From positions 124,001 through 188,000 of the forward strand of contig JAHBTE010000001.1 of NCBI GenBank assembly GCA_019638675.1: a stretch of DNA of 64,000 bases, written 5' to 3'. The DNA is from Fimbriimonadaceae bacterium. GTDB taxonomy: Bacteria > Armatimonadota > Fimbriimonadia > Fimbriimonadales > Fimbriimonadaceae. Shown in pieces: positions 15,406 through 25,017 of the stretch; position 1 is the first letter of the stretch; the number at the start of each line of letters is the position of its first letter. Position numbers and translations under genes: made by a program. The notes under the pieces were generated by a model. It searched no databases. It saw only the letters and a list, made by a program, of their open reading frames with translations, and was not told where the DNA came from.

Positions 15406-15885
15406 ATGACGTGCCCCCGTTGCGGAAAGGATAATGATTCGGATGCCCGATTTTGCGCCAAGTGCGGTCGGAACCTAGAAGACGCCCAGCAGGAAGCCAA
15501 GTCTTCCGCCGCTGAAGAAGAGGAAGTCCGGTACTGTTACCGCCACCCGAAAGAAGCGACGAATCTCTCCTGCGGGCGATGCAATAAACCCATCTGCACT
15601 AAGTGTGCGATCATTGGCCCGGCTGGTCCTCGTTGCCCGGAGTGTTCAAAAACCGACGTTACTTTTCGCCCTGGAGCAATTGGGTTAGGCATGAAAAGAA
15701 CCTTTCGATCTGTCGGATCACGCGGCCCCTGGGCTTGGTACTACATTGTGATTCTGGGAATGCTCCTGTTCGGTGGATTACGCACATGCGGGGGAATGTT
15801 TTTTGACCAAGGTCAAGAACCTGATTACGGTGATGAGCAGTACGTTTCTCCAGATGAAGGTTCGAATCAGCAAGAAGGCGAGTAG
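15406..15885 (+). CDS. Zinc-ribbon and B-box-like membrane-anchored protein
   Basis: A 159-residue protein with two metal-binding modules and one membrane helix. The first is a zinc ribbon at residues 3-20 (CPRC...CAKC). The second is B-box-like at 44-80 (Cys44, His47, Cys56, Cys59, Cys64, Cys67, Cys77, Cys80), the type often found in front of membrane or rhomboid domains. A single helix (about 109-126, WAWYYIVILGMLLFGG) is followed by an acidic tail. No enzymatic domain is present. TATAAT at 15386-15391 would give a short leader of about 8 nt. Probably a cytoplasmic zinc module tethered to the membrane; partners unknown. Confidence 0.78.
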   Translation: MTCPRCGKDNDSDARFCAKCGRNLEDAQQEAKSSAAEEEEVRYCYRHPKEATNLSCGRCNKPICTKCAIIGPAGPRCPECSKTDVTFRPGAIGLGMKRTFRSVGSRGPWAWYYIVILGMLLFGGLRTCGGMFFDQGQEPDYGDEQYVSPDEGSNQQEGE

Positions 15886-15984
15886 CTATTTACCGGGTTA
15901 TAAACCGTGCCACCCAAGGCTCGTTCGAGCTACTTTCCTACCCAGCCCTGGGGAGAAACTAAAGGACGGATTCTAGAAAATTGC

Positions 15985-16434
15985 CTACCGCCGAATCGGC
16001 TCTAGCAACATTTCTTTTGTGTACACAAAATCATCGCGCTCGTAGTTAGCAAGTTCAAAATCTTTACGCAGAACAATTGCGCCTGTCGGACAAGCATCTT
16101 GGCAGTAACCGCAGAAGATGCAACGCAGCATATTGATTTCGTACCGCTCGGCGTACCGCTCGCCCGGCGAGTATCTTTCGGCATCGGTGTTTTCTGCCGC
16201 TTGAACATAAATACAGCGAGCCGGACAAGCACCAGCACATAGCGAACAACCGATGCACCGCTCTAATCCAGAATCGTAGCGGGTCAAAACGTGGCGCCAG
16301 CGAGTGCGGACAAACTGTTCCCTGCGTTCTTCGGGATACTGAACCGTGACCTTGTCTTTTTTGAGTCGGTTGAGCGTGATTCCAAACCCGGTCAAGATCG
16401 GTTTGGCAACATCCTTCATCACTTCAAAGCTCAT
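15985..16434 (-). CDS. nuoI: NADH-quinone oxidoreductase subunit I
   Basis: A 149-residue ferredoxin-like protein with two tetracysteine clusters: Cys60/63/66 plus Cys70, and Cys105/108/111 plus Cys115 ([12 protein letters not shown] and [12 protein letters not shown]). These bind the N6a and N6b [4Fe-4S] centres of complex I, which pass electrons to the cluster in NuoB. Length fits NuoI. Its ATG overlaps the stop of nuoB by four bases, so the two are translationally coupled. The other complex I genes are not in the window on either side. Confidence 0.95.
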   Translation of the reverse strand: MSFEVMKDVAKPILTGFGITLNRLKKDKVTVQYPEERREQFVRTRWRHVLTRYDSGLERCIGCSLCAGACPARCIYVQAAENTDAERYSPGERYAERYEINMLRCIFCGYCQDACPTGAIVLRKDFELANYERDDFVYTKEMLLEPIRR

Positions 16435-17021
16435 ACTTTCACCTTTTCTTGAGTGCTCGCCTTGAGTTCAATCAACTTCATTTGCCGAGTGCCTTTCATG
16501 GATTGCTGCTTGATTTTATTCTGCAGTTTGATGATTCCGTACATCAGTGCATCTGGGCTAGGCGGACAACCAGGAACGTACACATCTACCGGAACAACCT
16601 GATCGGCCCCTTGAACGATCGCGTAGTTGTTGTAAACCCCGCCGCTACTCGCGCAGGCTCCCATCGAAATCACCCACTTCGGTTCTGGCATCTGGTCGTA
16701 AATCTGCCGCAGAACCGGGGCCATTTTTTTGCTCAACCGACCGGCGATAATCATTACGTCGGCCTGGCGAGGGGTTGCGCGGAATGCTTCCGAACCGAAC
16801 CGTGCAAGGTCAAACCGAGCCGCAACCGTGGACATCATTTCGATTGCACAGCAAGCCAATCCAAATGTCAGAGGCCAGAGAGCGTGGGCCCGCGCTTGGT
16901 TGGTTGCAATATCGAGCAACGTCTGCGAATTCGCCATCACCACGCTTCCGCCTTTTTGGATGTCTCCAAATACGGGGGTGGAACTATCGTGCAGAACAAG
17001 GGTCTCGACTTTCTTTGGCAT
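16431..17021 (-). CDS. nuoB: NADH-quinone oxidoreductase subunit B
   Basis: A 196-residue NuoB with the four ligands of the terminal N2 cluster: tandem Cys57-Cys58 ([11 protein letters not shown]), Cys123 (GACASSGG) and Cys152 ([12 protein letters not shown]). NuoB delivers electrons to quinone. In most bacteria it sits between nuoA and nuoCD; here only nuoI follows and an unrelated lipoprotein gene is divergent upstream. The C-terminal extension after residue 165 is basic and variable. Confidence 0.95.
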   Translation of the reverse strand: MPKKVETLVLHDSSTPVFGDIQKGGSVVMANSQTLLDIATNQARAHALWPLTFGLACCAIEMMSTVAARFDLARFGSEAFRATPRQADVMIIAGRLSKKMAPVLRQIYDQMPEPKWVISMGACASSGGVYNNYAIVQGADQVVPVDVYVPGCPPSPDALMYGIIKLQNKIKQQSMKGTRQMKLIELKASTQEKVKV

Positions 17022-17132
17022 CGCGCTGGCTCTGCTTTATTCTACTCAGTTCAAAAGTAATCTGTCCTCGCAAGCCCAAAGTAATCCCGATAGATTGCTT
17101 GCTATCTGGATATCTACTGGTATCTTTTTGTT

Positions 17133-18092
17133 ATGTCATTCAAGGTTGGTGCGGTTTTCGTTTTAATGATCGCCAACCTATTGGGATGCGCACCTCGTTC
17201 ACAACCACAAAAAGTAGCTGGATCTCAACCACCAGAAATAGATCATGTCGGTACGGTCTATCGAGCCATAAAAATAGACAACGACCACGTATTACTGGAT
17301 GGTCAGTATGATTTGACAATCTCAAATGTACGGACTGGAGAAATCACGTCGTCGGTCAAAACAAATGTTTGGGCGGTCGACGCCATTCATCTTTCCGACA
17401 ATAAGGAACTGTGGACGGGTGTTCCCGGAGGACTAGCGATTTATAGCCTGACTCCTGACCTTTCGATGAAAAAATTGCGGCAGATTGACATTGATAAAAA
17501 GTCGGGGCTAGTTCCGAGTGTGGTTTTAGAATCGAGAGGTGAATTCTTCGCAGCATCAAATCTTAGAAAAGCTGTTGTGATCAAAGCAGATGGAAAAGTG
17601 CATCCGCTTAAGATTGATCTGGATGGAAGAGTGACCAGCTATATTTCGCGACCAACTTGCGACTACGCAATTTTGGGCACGCAAGCAAATGATACGATTT
17701 CTGGCATGATTGTCGTCATCTCTAAACTCACTTGGAAAGTACTAGCAACAATGACTATGCCGCATGACTATCTCATCACGGCGATAAATGACACATCATT
17801 CCTGCTGTATGACTGGGCGGGGCGTGCTATTCCTCAAGAAATTGAATTCAACGGCAAAAAGCTTGTAAAAACTAAAACGAGAACCGAACTTGGTGAGCCA
17901 GAGGCTATTGCAGTTTCTGATAGTGGCAAGATCGCCGTCAGTCAAGCATTCGTCGGAGTGCGAGTATTCAAGGCTGCAAAGAAACAATTTTCAAGCCCTC
18001 ACTTTGGCGATTCACTACTTTGGATAGACGAGAAGTCACTTGTTATCGTAGAAAGTAACTCCAATGCAAAATGTCTCACCGTTCCAGAGTAG
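17133..18092 (+). CDS. Predicted lipoprotein with beta-propeller-like repeats
   Basis: A 319-residue protein with a signal segment and lipobox LLGC (Cys19). The remainder is beta-rich with repeating short strands such as VLLDGQYDLTISNVRTGE and AIAVSDSGKIAVSQ, which looks like a single WD/YVTN-type propeller, but no signature is strong enough to name. TATCTT ends 6 bp before the ATG, again suggesting a leaderless start. The acetyltransferase gene follows after 9 bp on the same strand and may be co-transcribed. Function unknown. Confidence 0.65.
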   Translation: MSFKVGAVFVLMIANLLGCAPRSQPQKVAGSQPPEIDHVGTVYRAIKIDNDHVLLDGQYDLTISNVRTGEITSSVKTNVWAVDAIHLSDNKELWTGVPGGLAIYSLTPDLSMKKLRQIDIDKKSGLVPSVVLESRGEFFAASNLRKAVVIKADGKVHPLKIDLDGRVTSYISRPTCDYAILGTQANDTISGMIVVISKLTWKVLATMTMPHDYLITAINDTSFLLYDWAGRAIPQEIEFNGKKLVKTKTRTELGEPEAIAVSDSGKIAVSQAFVGVRVFKAAKKQFSSPHFGDSLLWIDEKSLVIVESNSNAKCLTVPE

Positions 18093-18101
18093 AGGCTAGC
18101 T

Positions 18102-18875
18102 ATGCGTGCAGAAGACCACATCCCAACCGCAATCGAGGTCTTCACCCAAGCTTTCGCCAGCATCCGATCACGAACCTACCCCAGCGTGGTTACCAAAATT
18201 AAAGACTTCCACGTGATGCACGATGAACCGTACCGCCTTAAAGCCCGAGCATCCGAACTCGTCACGCAAAACCCTTTCCCCGGCGAACACCTCGAAGTTG
18301 GCAATTCCATGGAATGCCCCCGTTGGTATTCGTGCCTCGTCACCCCGCCCGATTCCGAGAACGAAACTCTGGCCCATTTCAAGTCAGCAGGATTCAAACG
18401 GCGGGCAATTGAACCCCTCTTCATGATTGATCCACGAGATGCTTATTTGATTCAGTCCCATCGAGTTCAGCGCATCCAAGACCCGGAACTCGTCGAACTT
18501 TGCCGCATCGCCAATAAAGGCAGGCGGCAACTTTTGCCCCACGAAGTGGAGCCAGATGATTCCACCACAAGGTTATACGCCGCGATTCTCGAAGGCAAAG
18601 TTTACGGCTGGGGGAGTTCAATAAAGGTTGGGAATCTCGGTCACTGGGTGTCTGACCTCTACGTCATCCCGGAAGCACGACGCCAGGGCCTTGGGCTGGC
18701 AATCATGTCCGCGATCCTCACCGACGACGCCCGTCTTGGCTCACCGATGAGTGTTTTGCTTGCAAGCAATGCAGGCGCGCATCTCTACCAAAAAATGCGC
18801 TACCAGTCTCCGGCAAATCTGCACATCCTGCGTCCTCCGGGCTATGTTGCCAAGCCAAGGGAATTATGTTTGTAA
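18102..18875 (+). CDS. GNAT family N-acetyltransferase
   Basis: A 257-residue protein. The C-terminal half holds the GNAT core: beta-strand VSDLYVIPEARRQGLGLAI with the acetyl-CoA pyrophosphate loop RRQGLG near residues 192-197, then SAILTDDARLGSPMSVLLAS and GAHLYQKMRYQ as motif B. The N-terminal half resembles a degenerate second GNAT fold. The acceptor substrate cannot be told from sequence. It follows the propeller lipoprotein by 9 bp. Confidence 0.82.
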   Translation: MRAEDHIPTAIEVFTQAFASIRSRTYPSVVTKIKDFHVMHDEPYRLKARASELVTQNPFPGEHLEVGNSMECPRWYSCLVTPPDSENETLAHFKSAGFKRRAIEPLFMIDPRDAYLIQSHRVQRIQDPELVELCRIANKGRRQLLPHEVEPDDSTTRLYAAILEGKVYGWGSSIKVGNLGHWVSDLYVIPEARRQGLGLAIMSAILTDDARLGSPMSVLLASNAGAHLYQKMRYQSPANLHILRPPGYVAKPRELCL

Positions 18876-18936
18876 AATCAATCTCCCTCCAAACAACCCA
18901 CCCAGACAAAAGTCCACAGGTATAACTTAATTTGGT

Positions 18937-21900
18937 ATGCGCCTACACCAACTGGCGCGCAGGCTGATTAGCCACCCCCATCTGCGCGAAGCAACATCCA
19001 CAACCGGATGCGCGATTACTTGGTCATCGCTCGCATCTGGCGCACGCCCCTGCCTCGTTGCCGGAACCTATCTTGCTAAGCCAGTTCAAACGATTCTTGT
19101 CGTTAAGTCATACGAACAAGCTCTCAACTGGCAAGCCAAACTCATCATCTTCGGAGTTCCGCACGACGACATTCGGCTTCTCCCCAGCGGACTCAGTGCC
19201 CTTTTTGAAGACGCCGCTCCCGAAACTGTCACTCTTTCTGACCGGCTCGGGTCACTTGCATTTCTTGCATCTGGCGAACCAGGAATAGTCATCGCCACGC
19301 CTCAAGCCGCTCTGGAAAGAACCCTCCACCCGGATGACATTCGGGAATACACACTCAACTTTTCCGTTGGTTTGCAGTTACCGCCACCCGAAGCAGTGAA
19401 GAAACTTTCCGCCCTTGGCTATGAACCAGCCGAACCAGTGCGCGTGCCGGGACAATTCTCGCGGCGGGGTGGAATTCTTGATATCTTCCCGGTTGGGCAT
19501 GAATCACCTATCCGAATTGAGTTTTTTGGCGATGAAGTTGATTCCATGCGTGAATTCGACGCGATGACTCAACGGTCATCCCGAGCCAGTGGTGAATTCA
19601 CGCTTGGGCTCAGTCGTGAAACTTTGGTTCCTTCCCCCGAACTAGAACTCGATGAAATGCTCGAACGGGCCGCACAAATAGAAGGCGCTCAACTCGATCC
19701 AGAAGCGGCGCAAAGGCTTGAGCAACTCATTTCCGAAGACCGTATGGCTTTGGAGCACCAGTCGTACTTCGACCGGCTAGACCTCTACCGACCACTCATT
19801 CAGCCCGACGGCCCCTGCGCGGTGGATTACTTAAACGAAGAAGGGCGACTTATTTTAGAAGAACCACTCGACATTGCAGCAACCTGCGACCGACTGGAAG
19901 AAGAATTAGGAGAAGCTCTGAAGCACCGCCATCAGCGCGGTGAAATCCTTGCCGCGACCGCCCACGACTTCGTTCATTCTCCGCACCACTTTAGTGACCA
20001 TGAAAATCTACTCAGCCTGACAGCGATGAATGCGGTTCCTGACTGGATTGACGACCCGGTTGAATATTCAATTGGAGCCGTCAGCATTGAAAACTACCGA
20101 GGTCAGCCGCAAATGCTGACTCAGGCGCTTAAGAACTGGCAAGAACAGAAGCTCTCGATTTCTTTCGCCACAGATCAGCCAAATCGGACTCGCACGGTTC
20201 TTTCCCAAGTCGAGATATTTCCGACTCCAACCGATGAAGGGCACCCATGGGATCAATCGGAAGAACTGCCCGAAGGGCTTTATATTTTGGACGGCAATCC
20301 AGCGGCGGGATTCATCCTCCCCGAAGCAAAAGTAGCCCTAGTCACCGATCACGATCTTTATGGAGTCGCGCGGTTAAAACTTCCGCAGCGCAAATTCTCC
20401 GAAGGAATCCCGATTTCCACTGCTCTTGACCTCAAGCCAGGCGACTACGTAGTTCACATCAATTTTGGGATAGGAGTCTTTCAGGGATTAGTCAAGCGCA
20501 CTCAAGAAGGGATAGAAAAAGAATATCTCCACATCAAATACAAAGCTCCCGATCAACTTTTCGTCCCGGCTGACCAACTCGATCGAATACAGAAATATGT
20601 CGCCCCGGGCGACGAGAACCCCAAGGTGAATAGGCTCACGGGGGGGGAGTGGAAGAAAACAGTCGCCAGGGCTCGCGAAGAAGCCCGGGAGTTCGCCCGC
20701 GACCTCATTAAGCTCTATGCAGAACGCAAACGGGTTGACCGTGAACCTTACGGCGCCGATACAGACGCCCTCACGGAAATGGAAGGAACCTTCCCGTGGG
20801 CTGAAACTCCAAGTCAACTCAACGCGATTGAAGATGTAAAAACTGACCTCAATTCGCCTTATCCGATGGATCGGCTAGTGTGTGGTGACGTTGGGTTCGG
20901 CAAAACCGAGGTCGCCATCCGCGCGGCGTTCAAAGTGGCGGAAGCTGGCAAGCAAGTCGCGCTCCTCTGCCCCACGACGATTCTGAGCGAACAACATTAT
21001 CGTAGCTTTTTGGAACGGCTTGCCTCGTTCGACATCAAAATTGGATTGCTTAACCGGTTCATCACAGCCAAAGAAAGACGCGAAACTCTCGAAGACCTCG
21101 CCAGCGGCAAGATGAATATTATTGTTGGCACTCATGCGTTGCTGAGTAAAGAACTCAAGTTCAGCGATCTTGGCTTGCTCATTATTGATGAAGAACAGAA
21201 ATTCGGCGTCAAGCACAAAGAGACTCTCAAAGAAATCCGCGTTAATGTGGATGTCCTTAGCCTGAGTGCAACACCTATTCCGCGAACTTTAAGCATGGCT
21301 CTGATGAACATTCGGCAAATGTCGCTGATTAACGACCCGCCGCCTGGGCGTCTGCCAATTAGAACTTACGTACGCCCAACCAGCGATGAAGTCGTGCGAG
21401 AGGCCGTTCTGAGAGAACTCGCCCGAGGTGGTCAGGTCTACTACGTTTTTAACCGGGTTCAAGGCATTTATCACATCGCCGAAAAACTCAAGAAGCTGGT
21501 TCCCCATGCCCGGATCGCCATCGGTCATGGACAGATGAATGAGAAAGAACTCGAACCAGTCATGGTCGGATTTATTCAAGGTGATATTGATATTCTGGTT
21601 AGCACGACCATCGTTGAATCTGGTTTGGATATTCCAAACGCCAATACGCTAATCGTCGAAAATGCGGATTTCTTTGGGCTCAGTCAGCTCTACCAACTGC
21701 GGGGGCGGGTTGGTCGGTCAGATCGCCAAGCTTACGCTTACTTGCTTTATGCCGGAGATAAAACTCTCACAGAAGGCGGAACTGATCGCCTGCAAGCACT
21801 CGCCGAATTCAATCAGCTAGGAGCGGGATATTCACTGGCCTTCCGCGACTTGCAGATTCGTGGCGCGGGCGATATGCTCGGCGCGAAGCAGTCGGGGCAA

Positions 21901-22491
21901 ATGAACGCTGTCGGTTACGATCTTTACACGCAACTTATTGATAGCGAAGTTCAGTTCCTCAAGACTTACGCCGATGGCGCACGTCCGAGAGCTTACGATG
22001 ATCCTCTCGCTGGATTAGAGCCACTTCCTGCGGTTGATCTCCCGGTCAAGGCCCTGATCCCCGAGCATTATGTTGAAGATCAAGCCCAGCGACTTTTCTA
22101 CTACAAGCAACTCATGACATCTAGGGGAACTGAGCAACTAGCCGAAGTTGCTACCGAACTTGAAGACCGCTACGGTCAAAAGCCGCCGGAAGTCAAAACT
22201 GCGATAGATATCATGTCGGCTCGCTTGAAAGCCAGAGATGTTGGCATCCAGTCAATTGACGGCAACCAAGGCAGATTGCTAATCGTTTTCAATGAAAATC
22301 ATCAACTGCACCCACGGGTGCCGGGAATTTTGGCGAGCCACAAGCGAGATATCTATATGAGTCAAGACAACCTGGTTTGGCCATTTACCGGTTCACCTAT
22401 TGAAGCCGTCCATGACTCAATCGCCGCCCTCATTGCAGCAAACCAGGAAATTGAAGAACAAAGGGCTTCTTTAGGATTGACAAAAACCTAA
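18937..22491 (+). CDS. mfd: Transcription-repair coupling factor
   Basis: A 1184-residue Mfd. In order: the UvrB-like N-terminal module (to about 340); the RNA-polymerase-interacting Tudor-like domain beginning LKPGDYVVHINFGIGVFQGL near residue 500; the SF2 translocase with Walker A GDVGFGKTEVAIR, the DEEQKFGVKHKE box and SATPIPRTLSMA; the second RecA lobe with STTIVESGLDIPNANTLI and QLRGRVGRSDRQAYAYLL; and the C-terminal TRCF domain. It removes RNA polymerase stalled at lesions and recruits UvrA. Length is normal. TATAAC at 18921-18926 lies 10 bp from the ATG. Confidence 0.97.
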   Translation: MRLHQLARRLISHPHLREATSTTGCAITWSSLASGARPCLVAGTYLAKPVQTILVVKSYEQALNWQAKLIIFGVPHDDIRLLPSGLSALFEDAAPETVTLSDRLGSLAFLASGEPGIVIATPQAALERTLHPDDIREYTLNFSVGLQLPPPEAVKKLSALGYEPAEPVRVPGQFSRRGGILDIFPVGHESPIRIEFFGDEVDSMREFDAMTQRSSRASGEFTLGLSRETLVPSPELELDEMLERAAQIEGAQLDPEAAQRLEQLISEDRMALEHQSYFDRLDLYRPLIQPDGPCAVDYLNEEGRLILEEPLDIAATCDRLEEELGEALKHRHQRGEILAATAHDFVHSPHHFSDHENLLSLTAMNAVPDWIDDPVEYSIGAVSIENYRGQPQMLTQALKNWQEQKLSISFATDQPNRTRTVLSQVEIFPTPTDEGHPWDQSEELPEGLYILDGNPAAGFILPEAKVALVTDHDLYGVARLKLPQRKFSEGIPISTALDLKPGDYVVHINFGIGVFQGLVKRTQEGIEKEYLHIKYKAPDQLFVPADQLDRIQKYVAPGDENPKVNRLTGGEWKKTVARAREEAREFARDLIKLYAERKRVDREPYGADTDALTEMEGTFPWAETPSQLNAIEDVKTDLNSPYPMDRLVCGDVGFGKTEVAIRAAFKVAEAGKQVALLCPTTILSEQHYRSFLERLASFDIKIGLLNRFITAKERRETLEDLASGKMNIIVGTHALLSKELKFSDLGLLIIDEEQKFGVKHKETLKEIRVNVDVLSLSATPIPRTLSMALMNIRQMSLINDPPPGRLPIRTYVRPTSDEVVREAVLRELARGGQVYYVFNRVQGIYHIAEKLKKLVPHARIAIGHGQMNEKELEPVMVGFIQGDIDILVSTTIVESGLDIPNANTLIVENADFFGLSQLYQLRGRVGRSDRQAYAYLLYAGDKTLTEGGTDRLQALAEFNQLGAGYSLAFRDLQIRGAGDMLGAKQSGQMNAVGYDLYTQLIDSEVQFLKTYADGARPRAYDDPLAGLEPLPAVDLPVKALIPEHYVEDQAQRLFYYKQLMTSRGTEQLAEVATELEDRYGQKPPEVKTAIDIMSARLKARDVGIQSIDGNQGRLLIVFNENHQLHPRVPGILASHKRDIYMSQDNLVWPFTGSPIEAVHDSIAALIAANQEIEEQRASLGLTKT

Positions 22492-22559
22492 TAACTTCCT
22501 CATTTCGTCCATATAAAGTAGGCAAAAACAACCTACAATAAATACGAGGGCAAACTCAA

Positions 22560-23315
22560 GTGCGTAAGGCATTCACAATCATAGAACTTCTGGTAGTTAT
22601 CGCGATAATCGCGATTCTCGCCGCTTTTATTTTTCCGGTGTTTCTCACCGCCAAAGCCGCCGTCCACCAAATGGGAGTTGGCCGAACAGGCAAGCAAATT
22701 TACACTGCCACCAACATCTACCAAGCAGATAACGACGATACATATCCCATTGCAATGTATTTTGACGGCGAAAAAATTATGACCTGGTTTGGAAGACAAA
22801 CCACACTGTACGAATACGATCCAAATCAAGGCATTCTGAGTGCTTACATGAAGGGGAAAATCGGATACGATCCTGCCCTCATTGCTGAACCCTGGATGGG
22901 GAATAAAACGGGCATCGGATACAACTGGGGCGTCATCGGCAGTGATATGCACGAAATCGGTGATTACAGCGATTTCCCTAATTGCAAAGGCGCAGCTACT
23001 TCAAGCAGCTTAACTAACCCATCGCAGACCATTGTGTTTGCCACTTCCGCTTTCTACAACGTCGCTTGGAAACCGGGAGGAACCGGAATGAAGCATCAGT
23101 TCAACTTTTTTGATCCCCCAGAATTTTGGGAAGGGGTTCCAAACGTTGACTTCCGCCACCAGGGCACTGTAAAGGTAGATACGCTCAATAAGAAAGTGAC
23201 CAGCACCGGTAATGGGATTTTCATTTTTGCGGACGGTAGCGTTCGTACATATAAAGAAAAGAACATTGATGCTAACTGGTTCTGGCGCACCCCACTGGAA
23301 GAAACAAATCAGTAA
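22560..23315 (+). CDS. DUF1559-type prepilin-like protein
   Basis: A 251-residue protein with a type IV prepilin-like N-terminus: [19 protein letters not shown], with Glu at +5 after the cleavage site, and the phylum-typical continuation, here diverged to AAFIFPVFLTAKAAVHQ. The rest matches the H-x-x-DG C-terminal layout (NGIFIFADGSVRTYKEK) of DUF1559 (SBP_bac_10-like) proteins found in Planctomycetes and Armatimonadota. The start is GTG at 22560, with GAGGG 9 bp upstream, and TACAAT lies further upstream. It should be processed by prepilin peptidase and exposed outside the inner membrane; function unknown. Confidence 0.85.
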   Translation: MRKAFTIIELLVVIAIIAILAAFIFPVFLTAKAAVHQMGVGRTGKQIYTATNIYQADNDDTYPIAMYFDGEKIMTWFGRQTTLYEYDPNQGILSAYMKGKIGYDPALIAEPWMGNKTGIGYNWGVIGSDMHEIGDYSDFPNCKGAATSSSLTNPSQTIVFATSAFYNVAWKPGGTGMKHQFNFFDPPEFWEGVPNVDFRHQGTVKVDTLNKKVTSTGNGIFIFADGSVRTYKEKNIDANWFWRTPLEETNQ

Positions 23316-23371
23316 ATTTTCTTTGGAGAATTGACCCCTTCTGAGACAAATACTCGTCAGAAGTATCAAGG

Positions 23372-23659
23372 ATGGGTCACGAAACCGAAGTTCAACCTCT
23401 CGATGTTCATACCGTCATCATGGTCATGCTTGACCAAATGTCCGGTATCGCCTGGCAAAAAATGGGCTTACAGCCCGATGCCATGACGGGCAAAATCCAC
23501 AAAGACTTAAACCAAGCCAAAATCGCGGTGGATGTTGTCGCTAACCTTTCCCAATTCATCACTCCGCAACTTGATGAAACTGATAAGCGTGAACTCACGA
23601 ATCTGGTCAGCAATTTGAAAATCAATTACGTTCAAAAGTCAGCGGAGGAAAATTCTTGA
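23372..23659 (+). CDS. DUF1844 domain protein
   Basis: A 95-residue protein matching DUF1844: a helical protein with MLDQMSGIAWQKMGLQPDAM and DLNQAKIAVDVVANLSQ. The family is widespread, small and uncharacterised, often near translation or envelope genes. AAGG directly precedes the ATG. Its TGA overlaps the TTG of the next gene (TTGA), with GGAGG just upstream, so translation is coupled. Confidence 0.85.
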   Translation: MGHETEVQPLDVHTVIMVMLDQMSGIAWQKMGLQPDAMTGKIHKDLNQAKIAVDVVANLSQFITPQLDETDKRELTNLVSNLKINYVQKSAEENS

Positions 23660-24042
23660 ACGCCTCTATTCAACAACTTGACCCGATTTCAACCCAATTT
23701 GTTGAACATTATGCCTCTCTCGCCGAAACCATCAACGATGCCAACCGCTACGGGCAATCACCGGGATTAGAAGCGAAGTACTTGACGCAGCGAACTTGGA
23801 TGCAGGCAAATTATCGCCATTTTAAACGACAATTGCAGAGCTACTTGAACACGAGCTCCAAGAAAAAAGTGAATGCTTCTATGACTTGGGATACTCCGCT
23901 GGATGCATTTGAGCGGCTATTTACCAGCCCAAATTTGGCGCAGTTGCTTCACCAAGATGATTCCACGCTGGTTAAGTTATTGAGTGAAACTCAATGTGCG
24001 GTCGCCAACTGCTTTCAAGTTCAGCTAGCAGTGGCTCAGTGA
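23656..24042 (+). CDS. Unknown small helical protein, coupled to DUF1844
   Basis: A 128-residue protein of unknown family, predicted mostly helical (FVEHYASLAETINDANRYG, WMQANYRHFKRQLQSYL). It starts with TTG at 23656, which overlaps the previous stop and has a strong GGAGG Shine-Dalgarno 7-11 bp upstream. The stop overlaps a GTG of the following acetyltransferase gene (GTGA). No signal peptide or membrane helix, so probably cytoplasmic. Confidence 0.7.
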   Translation: MNASIQQLDPISTQFVEHYASLAETINDANRYGQSPGLEAKYLTQRTWMQANYRHFKRQLQSYLNTSSKKKVNASMTWDTPLDAFERLFTSPNLAQLLHQDDSTLVKLLSETQCAVANCFQVQLAVAQ

Positions 24043-24992
24043 AAGTCCAGCCGCTTACTAGAGATGTCATTCCTGCGTGCCATAAGCTGTGGAATGAAAC
24101 GATTGCGGCAAAGTATCGCGTTGAACTCGCCACTCTCGAAGCAAAAACATTCGGTCACCCGAATTATCTGCCAGACCACTCGTTAACCGTTTGGGATGGG
24201 GACTCACTCGCTGGATTTCTTGCCGCCAAAGCCGACCCAGTGGGATCGCTTTATCTAGAGCCAAACCTAAGAAGAATCCACATCAACTCAATGGCTTTTC
24301 GGGATGCGCAGATCGCCCATTTGATGCTCCAGATACTGGAATCGCTTAGTTCAAACTTGATTGTTTTTGGCCAGGATAACGGTCATTTCTTTCCTGGCGT
24401 GCCCGAAGAGTGGACTGAGCTTCATTCTATTTTTCAGGATCGGGGATATATTGCCGATGAGCATTGGGCGAACGACTTAGAGCATGATGTCCGAGAGTTC
24501 AATCCCCCATCTGGTTCACTTGAACCTCTCAGCGCCACCAAGGTCGAATTTCGTAGATGCACTCAGGCCGATGTTCCGCAATTAGATGAATTCTTCGCTC
24601 GAGAGTTTCCTGGTCGCTGGCACTACGATTCGGTGACTTACAAAATCCTTCAGCAAAAAGAGCCCAACGATATTTTTGCGCTTTGGGTGGATGGAATCGT
24701 TGAAGGTTTTGCCTACACTCAGTCGTCTCAAACCACAAAAATCCCGGTTGCGGGATGTGTTTGGACTCCTGATCTTGGCGAAAACTGGGGCGGACTTGGC
24801 CCCATCGGTGTCAGCAAGCGAGTTAGAGGAATGAAACTCGGCGGCGCTGTGCTTGCCGGGGCCTTGCAATCACTCAAGGAATCTGGTGTTTATCGCTGCA
24901 TTATCGATTGGACCAGTTTGGTGGATTTCTATGGCAAATATGGCTTCTATGTGAACCGCCGCTATAAATCCTATCGTTCCCGAGAAAATTAA
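24039..24992 (+). CDS. Two-domain GNAT-like acetyltransferase
   Basis: A 317-residue protein when started at the GTG at 24039 that overlaps the previous stop; an in-frame ATG at 23994 would add 15 residues inside the preceding gene and is less likely. Both halves look like GNAT folds. The second is more canonical: GPIGVSKRVRGMKLGGAVLA carries the acetyl-CoA loop (R-G-M-K-L-G), then DWTSLVDFYGKYGFYVNR. The first (DSLAGFLAAKADPVGSLYL, INSMAFRDAQIAHLMLQILE) is diverged. It resembles the mycothiol-synthase type of tandem arrangement, but the substrate is unknown. Confidence 0.75.
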   Translation: MKVQPLTRDVIPACHKLWNETIAAKYRVELATLEAKTFGHPNYLPDHSLTVWDGDSLAGFLAAKADPVGSLYLEPNLRRIHINSMAFRDAQIAHLMLQILESLSSNLIVFGQDNGHFFPGVPEEWTELHSIFQDRGYIADEHWANDLEHDVREFNPPSGSLEPLSATKVEFRRCTQADVPQLDEFFAREFPGRWHYDSVTYKILQQKEPNDIFALWVDGIVEGFAYTQSSQTTKIPVAGCVWTPDLGENWGGLGPIGVSKRVRGMKLGGAVLAGALQSLKESGVYRCIIDWTSLVDFYGKYGFYVNRRYKSYRSREN

Positions 24993-25017
24993 TTCGATTC
25001 TTGCTAATATTTAACTT

